Source of the DNA: CAVWDU01 sp963840725
Lineage (GTDB): Bacteria > Pseudomonadota > Gammaproteobacteria > Pseudomonadales > Halieaceae
Reading direction: 5' to 3'
Assembly (NCBI GenBank): GCA_963840725.1
Contig: CAWIZY010000015.1
Span: forward strand, 23,328-87,327
Length of the DNA stretch: 64,000 bases
A program made the translations under genes and the position numbers. The notes under the pieces are model-generated. The model saw nothing but the letters and a program-made list of their open reading frames with translations, searched no databases and was not told where the DNA came from. Positions 37,289 through 47,150 of the stretch are shown piece by piece (position 1 is the stretch's first letter; every line of letters starts with the position of its first letter).

Positions 37289-39248
37289 ATGACTCACCGA
37301 ATCCCCTGCTTTCTGTTACCAGTTCTGATCATGACTCTGTTGCTAACGCTTTGCACACCCACCACCGAGTTGGCCACACCTTCGATTGAACTGGAGCCGG
37401 TCTCCGGCGGACCTGGCACCACCGTCACCATAACAGGCGTTGGTTATCCAGCCGGAACGGCCGTGCGTGTGCGGCTTGGTCCGCCGGACGTAGGCACCAG
37501 CACGCAGATCTATGGAGAAGCGGTTACAGATGACGCTGGCGCTTTTGATCTCAGTATGGTGATGCCGGCCAATTGGCCCGATGGCGCCAGGATCGATCAA
37601 GAAATCCTGACTGTGACGGTCAGCAACGACGATGCCAATGTCAAAGCCATCGCGGCCTTTGCTTTCCAACCGACGGTTGTTGCTGGGTGCAGCGCCGGCG
37701 GCTCCGGCATCTGGACCCCCGAAGACGTGCGCTGCTATCTGGACAACACCGACCCGACCCAGACTCAGGTGATCGATGAAGAGACGCTAGTTCTCATCGC
37801 CGATCCTCAGACGTCTGGCGATTGGGCTGGTGCTGCAATTGTTTTCCACACTCCGTCTTATTCTATGCTAGTGTTGGACCGGTTTGGCGACGTCGACCCT
37901 GCAGCGAGTATCTTTGGCAGCCGCGCAGGTCTGGCAGCCCTTAGCGAAGTGGCTGGTGATGCAGGACTGATGGCCGGGCTGAAGCAGCAAGTGCAGCAGG
38001 TATGGCGAACCACGGCATCGAACATGCCGGAAATTCGGCTGGGTGCCGCCTGGCAGGAAGGTCCAACAACAATTTTCCTCATCTCTGTGGCCGGTCTGGC
38101 GGCAACGGATGATCGCTTTTACTGTCCCAGCCAGACATGGACCATTGGTGACAACATCATCGAGGTCATTGCTGATTGTGTGGCGCACGACGCAGGAACA
38201 CCGGTCAGTCAGGTACTTTTCGAGCCGCAGCAGATCAAGGAGGGCGGTGAACTGCCGGTGCAGGTAGCGCTGAATGGCCTACCGTCGAACGTGGTGCTGG
38301 TGAAGGAAGGGGCAGAGACGCAGGAAACGGCCGTCTACCGGGCTGCCATGCAGCACCTTAACAAACGCATCCTCATCGTGAGAAGCGAAACGGCTCCTGG
38401 CCTGGACGACGCCACAGAGCGTTTGGGGTCAACCGTTGATCCCGCCCTGTTGAAGGACTATTTGGTTGTCAACCAGGCCTCCCACTCCCTGCGTTTCCTA
38501 TTTCTTGATAGCAGCGCCTATCTTGTGCATTCCAGCGCGAGCATTGTGCGCGACTATCTTCCAGCCGCTGAGCCACAGGCAATGTGCGAACAGTTTCGGG
38601 GTGATTATCCAGGATTGGGCGGTGTTGTCACGTTGAGCCGCATCGGCTACGGCGACGACGGCGCACATGCGCTGGTGCACGTGTTGCTTGAATGCGGCCC
38701 GGCCGACCGCCGCGCCGTCTTTTTAACGCTGGCCCGTAGTGGTCGAGGTATGGCAGGTGACAGAGGAAATCATCGCAGCCACCGCCTTGCCCGTCCTCGC
38801 GCCGGAGATGGTCTATGTGAACGAGGCAAGCGGCTGTGGGGATATCTTGGTATACATACCAAACCCCACCAGATCAGAGTATCTGCTGGTAGGTGTTGAT
38901 GCCAAAGCATTCGAGCTGTCCCCAGATCCGCTGTCGCTGGATCTGGCAACTCACCCTGGGACAGTCATGGTCAGAATCGATGTGTACGCCGATAGCGTGG
39001 AAAAGTTGGGCCATATTCCCTACTGCAACGACGTCGGACCGACGGCCGAACCACAGTCCATCTGGCAGGCGATCAGTGGTACGGTCACGGTTTCCGTGTC
39101 CGCCAGTGCACACACCGAACCCTGTGAAGGTGAACCCTATCAGACATCCGTCCTGATACAAGATGTCGTCTTTGAACTGGGTGAGGAGACGGTTCACCTG
39201 TCGTCTCTGCTTTTTAAGGATGTTACTGTCGGCTGGTGTGCTGGTTAA
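37289..39248 (+). CDS. Secreted protein with TIG/IPT-like N-terminal domain, one frameshift
   Basis: About 650 residues in two frames that meet near 38,735. It starts MTHRIPCFLLPVLIMTLLLT with an LTLC lipobox-like end. Then comes a beta-sandwich module (IELEPVSGGPGTTVTITGVG; YPAGTAVRVRLGPPDVGTS) that is duplicated in the next gene. The central and C-terminal parts have no family I recognise but many paired Cys, as in secreted proteins; it ends FELGEETVHLSSLLFKDVTV. It lies 55 bases after the L,D-transpeptidase with GGAAAGGA upstream, so it is probably in the same operon. The second frame (38,739-39,248) continues the protein with no overlap, so an indel is likely. Confidence 0.7.
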
Positions 39249-39290
39249 TCGAGACTCTCGTTTTAAACACTCATTAGGAGTATCTGGTAG

Positions 39291-42275
39291 ATGATTCACC
39301 GAACCGCACTTTTCCTCTTTTCGGCATTTATCGTGGCCGTACTGCTTGCCTTTTGCACGCCCGGCACTGAGTTGGCTGAGCCCTCGATCGAACTCGAGCC
39401 GGCGGCCGGCGGCCCCGGGACGGCAGTGACCATCGCCGGCGTCGATTTTCCGGCCGGGACAGCCGTCAGTGTCCGCCTGGGCCCGCCCGACGTGGGCGCC
39501 AGCCCGCAATCTTACGGGGAGGCCGTAACCAACGAGGTTGGCGTCTTTGATCTCGCCTTTGTGATGCCGGCCGAGTGGCCCGACGGCACGTCGATCGATC
39601 AGGAAACGCTGACTGTGGCAATCATCAACGAGGATGCGAGTGTCAAAGCGACGGCTTTCTTTGCCTTTCAGCCGGCGATCGGCCAGGTGCCCATTGCTGG
39701 CGGGACTACGGCCGGAGAGATTACGGTGGAGAGTATCGAGATACAGGCGGCCGAGGCCTCGCCTTTACAGATCACGTTGGTGGCCAGAGGGTATCTGCCC
39801 GATTCCTGCACCGTGATCGATCGGATCACCCAGAAATGGGTCAACCAGGTGCTGCAGGTCACCATCCATACACTCCGCTCCGATGACGTCCTCTGCGCTC
39901 AGGCGCTGGTCTCCATGGAGAAGACCATTGTCGTGGACACTGAGGGCATGCTTGCGGGGAGATACACGGGTGAGTGTGAACGGCGTCAGCACGGATTTCT
40001 CCATCGGCGACATGGAGACGGAGCCAGTGGAGCCGGCGGCGACAGAGATAGGGGCGACAGAACCCATTTCATCGCTCTGGTTTCCTATCCGGGATAAGGA
40101 GAATGGTTTTGGTCTGGCGCTGCCCTGCTTCTGGGTGATTCAGCCGCCGCCAGGCGCCCCCAGCGCGCGCACAGCTATGATGAGGGATTCGCCATGCCTC
40201 GGTCAATGCGCGGTCATTGGATCGACAACGAGTGGCCGTCTGGCGCCGTCAAGTTGGACCTCAACGTGCTGGACTATGAGTTGTGGGGCATTGAGGCGGG
40301 GATCCCTGCGGTGGAGGCGATTCCCCTACTGATTGGCGACGCCATCCAGGAGATTGAACCGGCAATACTGGGCGATCATCCAGCCTACCTGGTTACGCTG
40401 GGCGACATGGAGGACTCGACGCTTCCGGATCAGCTCCACGTCCTGGAATTGGAGCCCGGGAAGCTGCTGGTCATCGTGGTCTACCCACGACTGGCGCTCC
40501 AGTCGGCCGATGTGCAGATGATCCTGGCTTCGCTCGTCCTGTCTCCAGAACAAGAGGTGCAGCTACCTGGCCTACCGCCGGCCGCTCCCGTGGACGGCCG
40601 CCAGCTCTTTTTTGACGACAGGCAGGGAGTCTGTTTCAGTTACCCTGCGGGCTCTAAAATGGTTGCTGACGACCTGACGTGGAACCTATCCGGGCCAGAG
40701 CGGACTGACGGCCGGGCTATACTCACCGTCGACACCGAGCGAATTTCGGCCGCCTCCACCCTCAGCCAGATCGTGGATGCATATGTGAGCGAATCATCCG
40801 GCGCAGACACCGTCAGCCGTCAGCCGTCCATGCTTGACCGGGAGGCGGCCGAGCTGCTCGACTGGGGGCCCGGCCGGGAATACTCGCTGGAGATCTTTGC
40901 TATCCATGGGGACCAGCTCTATCATCTCGTATTTTCACCGTCGCCGGAAGATTCACCCGAGGCCGGACAGGATATGAACGATCTGTTTCTGGCGGTCGCC
41001 ACGACCTGGACCTTCCTGCCGTCCAGCGAGGGAGCAAGCGCCAGTGATCGGACCCTGGCGATCCCAGAGGCCAGTATGGCCATCCGTCTGCCGGCCGGCA
41101 GTATGTTGGTAAAGAACAGTGAGCTGTTCCGCCGGGGCTCTTTTGCCTCCTATGACTTTGCTCAGCCAACCATGGGAGACTATCCCTATCTGGCAGAGAT
41201 CCAATTTTTTTCGCACGAATCTATCCGGGAATTCTCCGATAGGTGTTCTGGCGCTGAATATCCATGCTTCTTTGGTGACTACCCGGATGTGGAGCGATAC
41301 GATGGACAGCAAGAGGCGCTTTCTCTGGCGCAGGACTATCAGGATTCCGAGTCAACGCAATTCAACGGCCGCTCTTTCCTGGTCTCCAATCACAACTGTG
41401 AGGGTGTGCCCTGTGTGGTCAGGGAATACACCACCTTTATCAGGGATACCAAGGTAGACACCTGGGTGATGATGGCTGATGAAAGTCAAGAGCAGCAGGC
41501 CGACGCCCTGTTTGCAGGACTTGGCTTTCAAGACGACTTGTCCAAGGTCCAGATTATTCCCGGCCCGCTCCAGGTGCTGACCGAACCCGGCCTGACCCTG
41601 CACAGTCCCCTGGGCTGGGAGATTCGGCAGGAGACAGACAGTCCAGGGAGTTCTGTGGCTCACAGCATCTCCTTTATCCCACCAACCTGTGCTGCTAGTG
41701 ATCAGCCACAGGTGCCAGCCATCAACCTGTTTGTTTATGATCTGAAGCTGGTCGGTTCGCTGCAGGAGTGGCTGGACGGCCAGAGCACTCCCGATCCTTT
41801 TGGCAGTCCGGCTGGTTCTGAAATCCACTTTTTCGGCGTCAAGGATGCTGTGGATTTCCGCGCGGCCAGCGTGCTTGGTCTGACCTTCACGTATGACCTG
41901 TTTGGCCTGCCGGCACATCAGATTCTGTTCTCTGTTGGGCAGACAGTGGTAGGGCTGAGTTACGTGGATATGGGTTCGGTAGATCTGGAGCCTGCCTTTG
42001 ATCAGATGCTAAGCAGTCTGACCCTGGCCACGTCGCCGGCGCCGGCGCAGACGGATGTTAACTATATCGTGGCCTTAACCGACCTGGCCATGTACCGGGG
42101 CCCCGACACCAAGCAGCAGATCGGGGGGATAGCCGACGGGCAAGTAGCGTTGGTCACTGGCACCAGCCAGGACGGGCAGTGGTGGCGGGTGATCTGTCCC
42201 AACGACACCATCGGCGATTGTTGGGTCTCGGCCGAACCACAGCTAAGCCAGCCTACAGCAGCCCCTCAACGCTAG
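39291..42275 (+). CDS. Large secreted protein with TIG-like N-terminus and SH3b C-terminus, two compensating frameshifts
   Basis: About 994 residues. The N-terminal 130 residues are a close paralogue of the previous protein (IELEPAAGGPGTAVTIAGVD; VMPAEWPDGTSIDQETLTVA). The frame leaves and re-enters at about 39,965 and 40,190, so the two indels compensate. The middle contains at least three repeats of an alpha/beta unit resembling the PsbP/LpqN-type solute proteins (VCFSYPAGSKMVADDLTWN; LTLHSPLGWEIRQETDSPGS). The C-terminus is an SH3b domain, ALTDLAMYRGPDTKQQIGGI and GQWWRVICPNDTIGDCWV. The function is unknown; the signal sequence (LLAFCTPGTE) implies export, perhaps as a lipoprotein. It follows the paralogous gene by 42 bases. 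Confidence 0.7.
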
Positions 42276-42322
42276 GCCCAAATAATCCGACTAAAGGTGG
42301 AGACAGATTCAGACCCTGGCCC

Positions 42323-42352
42323 GATGTGTGTTTTGCTCCTGATAATTACAAT
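42323..42352 (+). promoter_or_regulatory. Promoter GATGTG-N18-TACAAT for the PA14-golvesin gene
   Basis: GATGTG 42,323-42,328 and TACAAT 42,347-42,352, again 18 bases apart, in the 144-base gap before GTG 42420. The sequence GCCCGATGTG is shared with the promoter at 35,943, and CAATAGAATC after the -10 is shared with the minus-strand one. Confidence 0.65.
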
Positions 42353-42419
42353 AGAATCCACAAGGGTAGCTCACGTGAGCTGCCCGTCAACTATCTCAAA
42401 TGAGATTAGGAGATGTGCT

Positions 42420-44525
42420 GTGAACAAAAATCGCAATCTGACAACCGCATACGCCACCCCCATACGGTGGCTTACTGTCCTGAGTCTGACAGTGCTGCTT
42501 GTCCTATCCACTGTCGCCGATACCGCCCATGCCCAGTCTAACCGCTGGTGGGCCGAGTTCTATCCGAACACGACGCTGACAGGTCCGGTCCTCGCAACAC
42601 GCAGCGACAACAAGATCAACTTTGACTGGGGCGGAGGCGCGCCGGCAGCCGGCGTTCCGGCCGACAATTTTTCCGTCCGCTGGACGCGGACAGAGTGGTT
42701 TGAGAGCGGTACTTATCGATTTCTCAGCCGCTCCGATGATGGGTTCCGTCTGTGGGTAGGCCAGATGCAGATCTTTGACAATTGGGTCGATCAGCAGGGC
42801 GGCTGGCACTCGCGCGATGTTTATATCGGCCAGGGAACCTACCAGGTCAGGGCCGAGTATTATGAGAACAGCGGTGGGGCGCTGGTCACTCTGAACTGGG
42901 AGCGGATGAGCGGCGGATACGGCTGGCAAGGGGAATACTTTGCCAACAAGAGCCTCACGGGCTCCCCGGTGCTGCTTCGCAATGATCCATCGATCACATT
43001 CAACTGGGGTCAAGGGTCCCCCGGGAATTCGGTGCCGGTGGATCGTTTCTCAGCACGCTGGACTTTGGCACTGGGCTTTGCGCCCGGGAACTATCGTTTC
43101 TACGCCAACTCCGACGATGGCGTGCGAGTCTGGGTGGATAACCAACTGGTGATCGATGCATGGACCGATCAGAAGGTGTCCAACACCCACGCCGCCGACC
43201 GTGTGCTGAGCGAGGGTCTGCATGACCTGAAGGTAGAGTACTATGAGAACACCGGCTCGGCCGAGATCCGGCTCCGCTGGGAGCGGCTGGACTCCAGCTT
43301 TGCCGGCTGGAAGGGCGAGTACTTTAACAACCGTGACCTGGCAGGGAGCCCGCTGCTGGTCCGCGATGACGCTGCGATTCTCTTTGACTGGGGTGATGGC
43401 CCGCCGGTACCCTGGATGCCGCACGACAACTTTTCCGTGCGCTGGTCCCGCCAGTTCAACTTTAGCCCCGGCACCTATCGCTTTTCGGTACAATCGGATG
43501 ATGGGGTGCGAGTCTGGCTCAACAACGGATTGCTGATCGACAAGTGGCATCCCATGTCCTACGAACTCCACTATGTGGATGGGGTCTATCTGTCCGGCAT
43601 GAACCAGCTTCGGGTCGAGTATTATGAGCAGGGTGGGCAGGCCCGCGTCCAGTTCTGGTTCAGTCCCAGCAGCGCGTCAACAAGCACGCCGGGTCCCGGC
43701 GCGTGGCGTGGCGAGTACTTTAATAACAAAACGCTCAGCGGCCCCGCAGCCGTGATACGGGACGATAGCGCCATCAACTTTGATTGGCGCTGGAACTCGC
43801 CATCGCCAGAGCTCAACGCAGATGGTTTTTCGACCCGCTGGACACGCACGTTGGACGCGCCGACCGGCACCTACCGCTTTACGATGACAGTGGATGACGG
43901 TGGTCGCTTGTGGGTCAAGGATCAACTGGTGATCGATGCCTGGCTCGTCCAGGCTGCCATGACCTATACAGCCGACGTCGTGCACAGCGGCGGGCCGATG
44001 GCAGTCAAGATGGAGTACTTTGAGGAGGGTGGCGAGTCAGTTGCCAAGCTCGACTGGATCAAGACCACTGGCACGCCTTCTTCTCCAGCGACCCCGGCCG
44101 GTAGCGCGGTGTTGGTTGAGGATTCCAGCCCCGGCTTTGTCAAGGGTGGCGCGGCCTCGGCCTGGCGGACGGCATACTTTGGCTCTGGCGGGCGGATGCT
44201 TTGGACCTACAACAACGACTATGGCCGTCCTGGCTACAACTGGGGTCGCTGGTATCCTGATCTGGACCCCGGCCGCTACGAGGTCTATGTCTTTATCCCG
44301 GCCGGCAATGCTAGCAGCACCAACGCTCGCTACTGGGTGCGCCACACAGGTGGCTTCTCATTGAGGCGGGTGAATCAATCGGCCAACCAGGGTGTGTGGG
44401 TTTCGCTGGGCACCTACACCTTTGCCGGCACCGATGCCGAATACGTCTCGCTATCCGACATCACCTACGAGAGCCATCTCTCCAAGCAGTTGGCTTTCGA
44501 CGCCGTCAAGTGGGAGCGCCGCTAG
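42420..44525 (+). CDS. Secreted protein with four PA14 domains and a golvesin-like C-terminal domain
   Basis: 701 residues from GTG 42420 (TTAGGAGATG upstream). The signal peptide ends ADTAHAQS. Four PA14-type repeats follow, beginning RWWAEFYPNTTLTGPV, YGWQGEYFANKSLTGSPV, FAGWKGEYFNNRDLAGSP and AWRGEYFNNKTLSGPA. Each has SVRW or STRW, YRF...DDG and a YYE segment. The last 135 residues (EDSSPGFVKGGAASAWR; GRYEVYVFIPAGNASSTNAR) are the carbohydrate-binding domain seen at the C-terminus of golvesin and xanthan lyase proteins. The whole is a multi-domain glycan-binding exoprotein. The frame is intact. A strong terminator follows at 44,606. Confidence 0.92.
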   Translation: MNKNRNLTTAYATPIRWLTVLSLTVLLVLSTVADTAHAQSNRWWAEFYPNTTLTGPVLATRSDNKINFDWGGGAPAAGVPADNFSVRWTRTEWFESGTYRFLSRSDDGFRLWVGQMQIFDNWVDQQGGWHSRDVYIGQGTYQVRAEYYENSGGALVTLNWERMSGGYGWQGEYFANKSLTGSPVLLRNDPSITFNWGQGSPGNSVPVDRFSARWTLALGFAPGNYRFYANSDDGVRVWVDNQLVIDAWTDQKVSNTHAADRVLSEGLHDLKVEYYENTGSAEIRLRWERLDSSFAGWKGEYFNNRDLAGSPLLVRDDAAILFDWGDGPPVPWMPHDNFSVRWSRQFNFSPGTYRFSVQSDDGVRVWLNNGLLIDKWHPMSYELHYVDGVYLSGMNQLRVEYYEQGGQARVQFWFSPSSASTSTPGPGAWRGEYFNNKTLSGPAAVIRDDSAINFDWRWNSPSPELNADGFSTRWTRTLDAPTGTYRFTMTVDDGGRLWVKDQLVIDAWLVQAAMTYTADVVHSGGPMAVKMEYFEEGGESVAKLDWIKTTGTPSSPATPAGSAVLVEDSSPGFVKGGAASAWRTAYFGSGGRMLWTYNNDYGRPGYNWGRWYPDLDPGRYEVYVFIPAGNASSTNARYWVRHTGGFSLRRVNQSANQGVWVSLGTYTFAGTDAEYVSLSDITYESHLSKQLAFDAVKWERR

Positions 44526-44605
44526 CCTGGCGGTTGGCGGTCGCGGGTATGCAAGATCTGCGCCCGTGACCGCCCTGATCGAAGGCTAGAATAGCCCCGT
44601 TTTCC

Positions 44606-44638
44606 GACCCCGGCCTGGTTTCAGGCCGGGGTCTTTTT
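44606..44638. terminator. Intrinsic terminator between convergent genes
   Basis: A 12-bp perfect stem (GACCCCGGCCTG with CAGGCCGGGGTC), GTTT loop and TTTTT run. It ends the PA14-golvesin gene and also lies at the 3' end of the minus-strand sensor kinase (stop at 44637). Confidence 0.9.
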
Positions 44639-46232
44639 ATTTGGCTCCCGGGACACAGACTCTGATGACGGTTCCAGCGCCCGGCGTGCTGTTGATCTCC
44701 AGGCACCCACCCACCTGAGCGACCCGTTCCTGCATAGTCTTCAATCCGAGATGGCCGGGAAAGTCCCCGCCAGGATCGAAACCCACACCGTCGTCCGCGA
44801 TCTTGAGCACGAGCTCCGCTGCTCTCTCCTCTAAACTCAACTCGACGCGGCCGGCCCGAGCATGTTTGACGATGTTATTCAGCGCCTCCTGGGAAATGCG
44901 GTACAGCGCATCCTTGGTCGCCAGCGGGATCTGTGGTTCCGATCCCATTGCTGTCTGTACCGGTAGCTTGTGACGAGTCTCCAGCGCGGCCGCCTGTTTG
45001 GAGAGTGCAGCGACCAGCCCTTCCTTCTCAAGCGAATCGGGACGCAATTCAAAGATCAGTGCCCGCATCTCGGCCAGACCGGCCCCCGCCAGGGACAAGA
45101 TGTATTCCACCGATTCCAGGGCCTTGGCAGGTTCCTCCACCAATTGGATGCGCGCTGTCCGGGCACCCAGGCCAATCCCGTAGAGCGCCTGAGACACCGA
45201 ATCGTGCAGCTCGCGCGCGATCCGCTGTCGTTCCTCGATAACTGCCAGCAGGCCTGCCTGCTCGGACAGTTGGCGGCTGCGCTGCTCAACCCGCTGTTCC
45301 AGCAGCTCATTTATCTGGGCCAGCTCTTCCGTCCGTTGCCGGACGGCCAGAGCCAGATGCGCTTGCCGGTTTACAACCAGATAGGCCAAGATGGTCAGGA
45401 GGCCGACAATGACCAGGCCGGTCACCTGCAGAACCCACAACGGCTGCTGGATACTTGCTGCCCAACCCTCAACAGGTGCTCCGGCAAGCTCCCAGACCCC
45501 TTCGGGAAGCTCAACCATGCCCACTACCGGGTTTTGATCAAGGAGTACCGGTGAGCCGACAAAGACTCGCCCGACGCCATCCCGGAGGGCGAAGGACAAT
45601 GCCTCTTCCGGCAGATCCAACACCGCCTCATCGAGAAGGGAGAGCAGGTCTACTTCCATGCTGACGAGACTCTGGCTCGTTTCCGGCCGGTAGATGGCCT
45701 GCGAGATTATCAGGGTCGATTCGCCCGCCGCCAACGGGGCTGGGCAGCTCAGGGTGATCTCGCCGGTGATCAGAGCGCGTTGCATGGAGGCCTGCACCTC
45801 CAGACGGGGGTCTTGCAGCGGCCGGTACCCTATGAGATCCTCATTGTCGTCCAGAGGGTAGACGTAGAGCACCACACCGTCCGGCGCCACGACCATGCTA
45901 CGAATCCCCCGGCTACCGGCGTACAACTCGGCCGCAAAGGAATCAAACTCATCCCAACTCCCACCGCTCACCGGAAGATCGGCCGCCTGTACAAAGGCGT
46001 GCAGCCCCTGGAGGCGGGCCAGACGTCGGTTTACGGCCAGGGAGAGCGCGTTGGCTCGCAGGGAAACCTGCACTGCCGCTTCGGCACGCTGCTCGGCGAG
46101 GAGTCGGCCCGCGTACCAATGACTGGTGAGCCACCATACTGGCAGCAGGATCAGCAGCACAGAGAATGCTCCCAACAGGGAACCCGTGCGCGGCGAACGC
46201 TGCACTCGAGAGAGCCATTCTGCTCTGCTCAC
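44637..46232 (-). CDS. Sensor histidine kinase, CHASE-type sensor with HisKA_3 core
   Basis: 531 residues with two membrane helices (about 20-40 and 265-290) enclosing an extracellular CHASE-like domain (SGGSWDEFDSFAAELYAG; GSRGIRSMVVAPDGVVLYVY). A coiled coil leads to the HisKA_3 box IARELHDSVSQALYGIGLGA, with its phosphorylated His, and the ATPase domain (EALNNIVKHARAGRVELSL; DDGVGFDPGGDFPGHLGLKT). It belongs to the NarX/DesK class, which pairs with NarL-type regulators. The ATG overlaps the end of the regulator gene by four bases, an operon with the response regulator first. It is oriented away from the PA14 genes on both sides. Confidence 0.92.
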   Translation of the reverse strand: MSRAEWLSRVQRSPRTGSLLGAFSVLLILLPVWWLTSHWYAGRLLAEQRAEAAVQVSLRANALSLAVNRRLARLQGLHAFVQAADLPVSGGSWDEFDSFAAELYAGSRGIRSMVVAPDGVVLYVYPLDDNEDLIGYRPLQDPRLEVQASMQRALITGEITLSCPAPLAAGESTLIISQAIYRPETSQSLVSMEVDLLSLLDEAVLDLPEEALSFALRDGVGRVFVGSPVLLDQNPVVGMVELPEGVWELAGAPVEGWAASIQQPLWVLQVTGLVIVGLLTILAYLVVNRQAHLALAVRQRTEELAQINELLEQRVEQRSRQLSEQAGLLAVIEERQRIARELHDSVSQALYGIGLGARTARIQLVEEPAKALESVEYILSLAGAGLAEMRALIFELRPDSLEKEGLVAALSKQAAALETRHKLPVQTAMGSEPQIPLATKDALYRISQEALNNIVKHARAGRVELSLEERAAELVLKIADDGVGFDPGGDFPGHLGLKTMQERVAQVGGCLEINSTPGAGTVIRVCVPGAK

Positions 46233-46870
46233 TGGTCCTTAACCAGGGTGACCAGGCCGATGCGCACCGCGTGGAGCGCGGCCTGGGTGCGGCTGGGTAC
46301 TCCCAACTTGGCCAGGATGTTGCTGACATGTGTCTTGACAGTCTTTTCCCCAATCACCAGTTCGGCCGCGATCTCCTTGTTGGCATAGCCACGAGCCAGC
46401 AGCTTGATCACCTCGGTCTCGCGTTCGGTGAGGGGCTCCTCCATCGGTGGCGCCCCGATCTCCCGCACCAGACGGGCGGCCACGGCCGGCGAGAGCTGCA
46501 CCTGTCCGGCAGCGGCGGCCCGAATCGCCTGGCTTAACTTATCCGCCTCGGTGTCCTTGAGCAGGTACCCGGTGGCGCCGGCCCGCATGGCGTCATAGAT
46601 CGCCCTGTCCTCGAGTACACTGGTGATAATGATGACCTCGACGTCAGGCAGTTCACGCCGGATGGCGGCTGTGGCCGCCGTGCCACCCATCCCCGGCATC
46701 AGGAGATCCATCAGAACGACATCCGGTTGCAGCTCGCGAGCCAGCCGTAGAGCCTGTTCGCCGTTGGCCGCTTCACCCACTACCTCGATCTCGGCGTCCA
46801 GTGCCAGGAACATCTTGAGCCCCTGCCGCACCACACTGTGATCGTCGCAAATCAGTATCCGGATTGTCAT
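46229..46870 (-). CDS. NarL/FixJ-family response regulator
   Basis: 213 residues. The receiver domain has the acidic pair RILICDDHSVVRQ, the phosphoacceptor PDVVLMDLLMPGMGG and the Lys in TGYLLKDTEAD. The LuxR-type helix-turn-helix is LTEREVIKLLARGYANKEIA with the usual TERE start (in the sequence, LTERETEVIKLL) and KTVKTHVSNILAKLGV. It would bind DNA as a dimer. It is first in the pair, with the sensor kinase downstream. An 11-bp inverted repeat lies 63-90 bases upstream of its ATG and overlaps the promoter of the divergent PA14 gene at 47,151. Confidence 0.95.
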   Translation of the reverse strand: MTIRILICDDHSVVRQGLKMFLALDAEIEVVGEAANGEQALRLARELQPDVVLMDLLMPGMGGTAATAAIRRELPDVEVIIITSVLEDRAIYDAMRAGATGYLLKDTEADKLSQAIRAAAAGQVQLSPAVAARLVREIGAPPMEEPLTERETEVIKLLARGYANKEIAAELVIGEKTVKTHVSNILAKLGVPSRTQAALHAVRIGLVTLVKDQ

Positions 46871-46910
46871 AGCTACTCCTAAAGTCTGAATCTAAATCAG
46901 CCCTCGGCCG

Positions 46911-46960
46911 GATGTGCGATCGAGCGCCCGAGGCTATACTCTTCTCACCAAGAGTATAGC
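46911..46960 (+). promoter_or_regulatory. Promoter GATGTG-N18-TATACT overlapped by an 11-bp inverted repeat
   Basis: GATGTG 46,911-46,916 and TATACT 46,935-46,940 are 18 bases apart, as in the other three. A perfect dyad, GCTATACTCTT (46,933-46,943) and AAGAGTATAGC (46,950-46,960), covers the -10 and likely start site. It lies between the divergent response regulator and the PA14-NBR1 gene, so it is a candidate operator for the NarL-type regulator. Confidence 0.6.
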
Positions 46961-47150
46961 AACAGTAGCGTACTTTGACGACTTGGCGAGAAGGACCTGG
47001 TGGCTAGCCGACAAAATATCGAGGCTAAAGCACAATAATGTAACAAAAGACGGCTAATAATATCGGCCAATCTGATAGACATTGGACACGCATCGGCCAA
47101 GTATCAAGTGTCTTTACTCACTATCGAGAGAAACAAGGAAAAAAAGTTCA

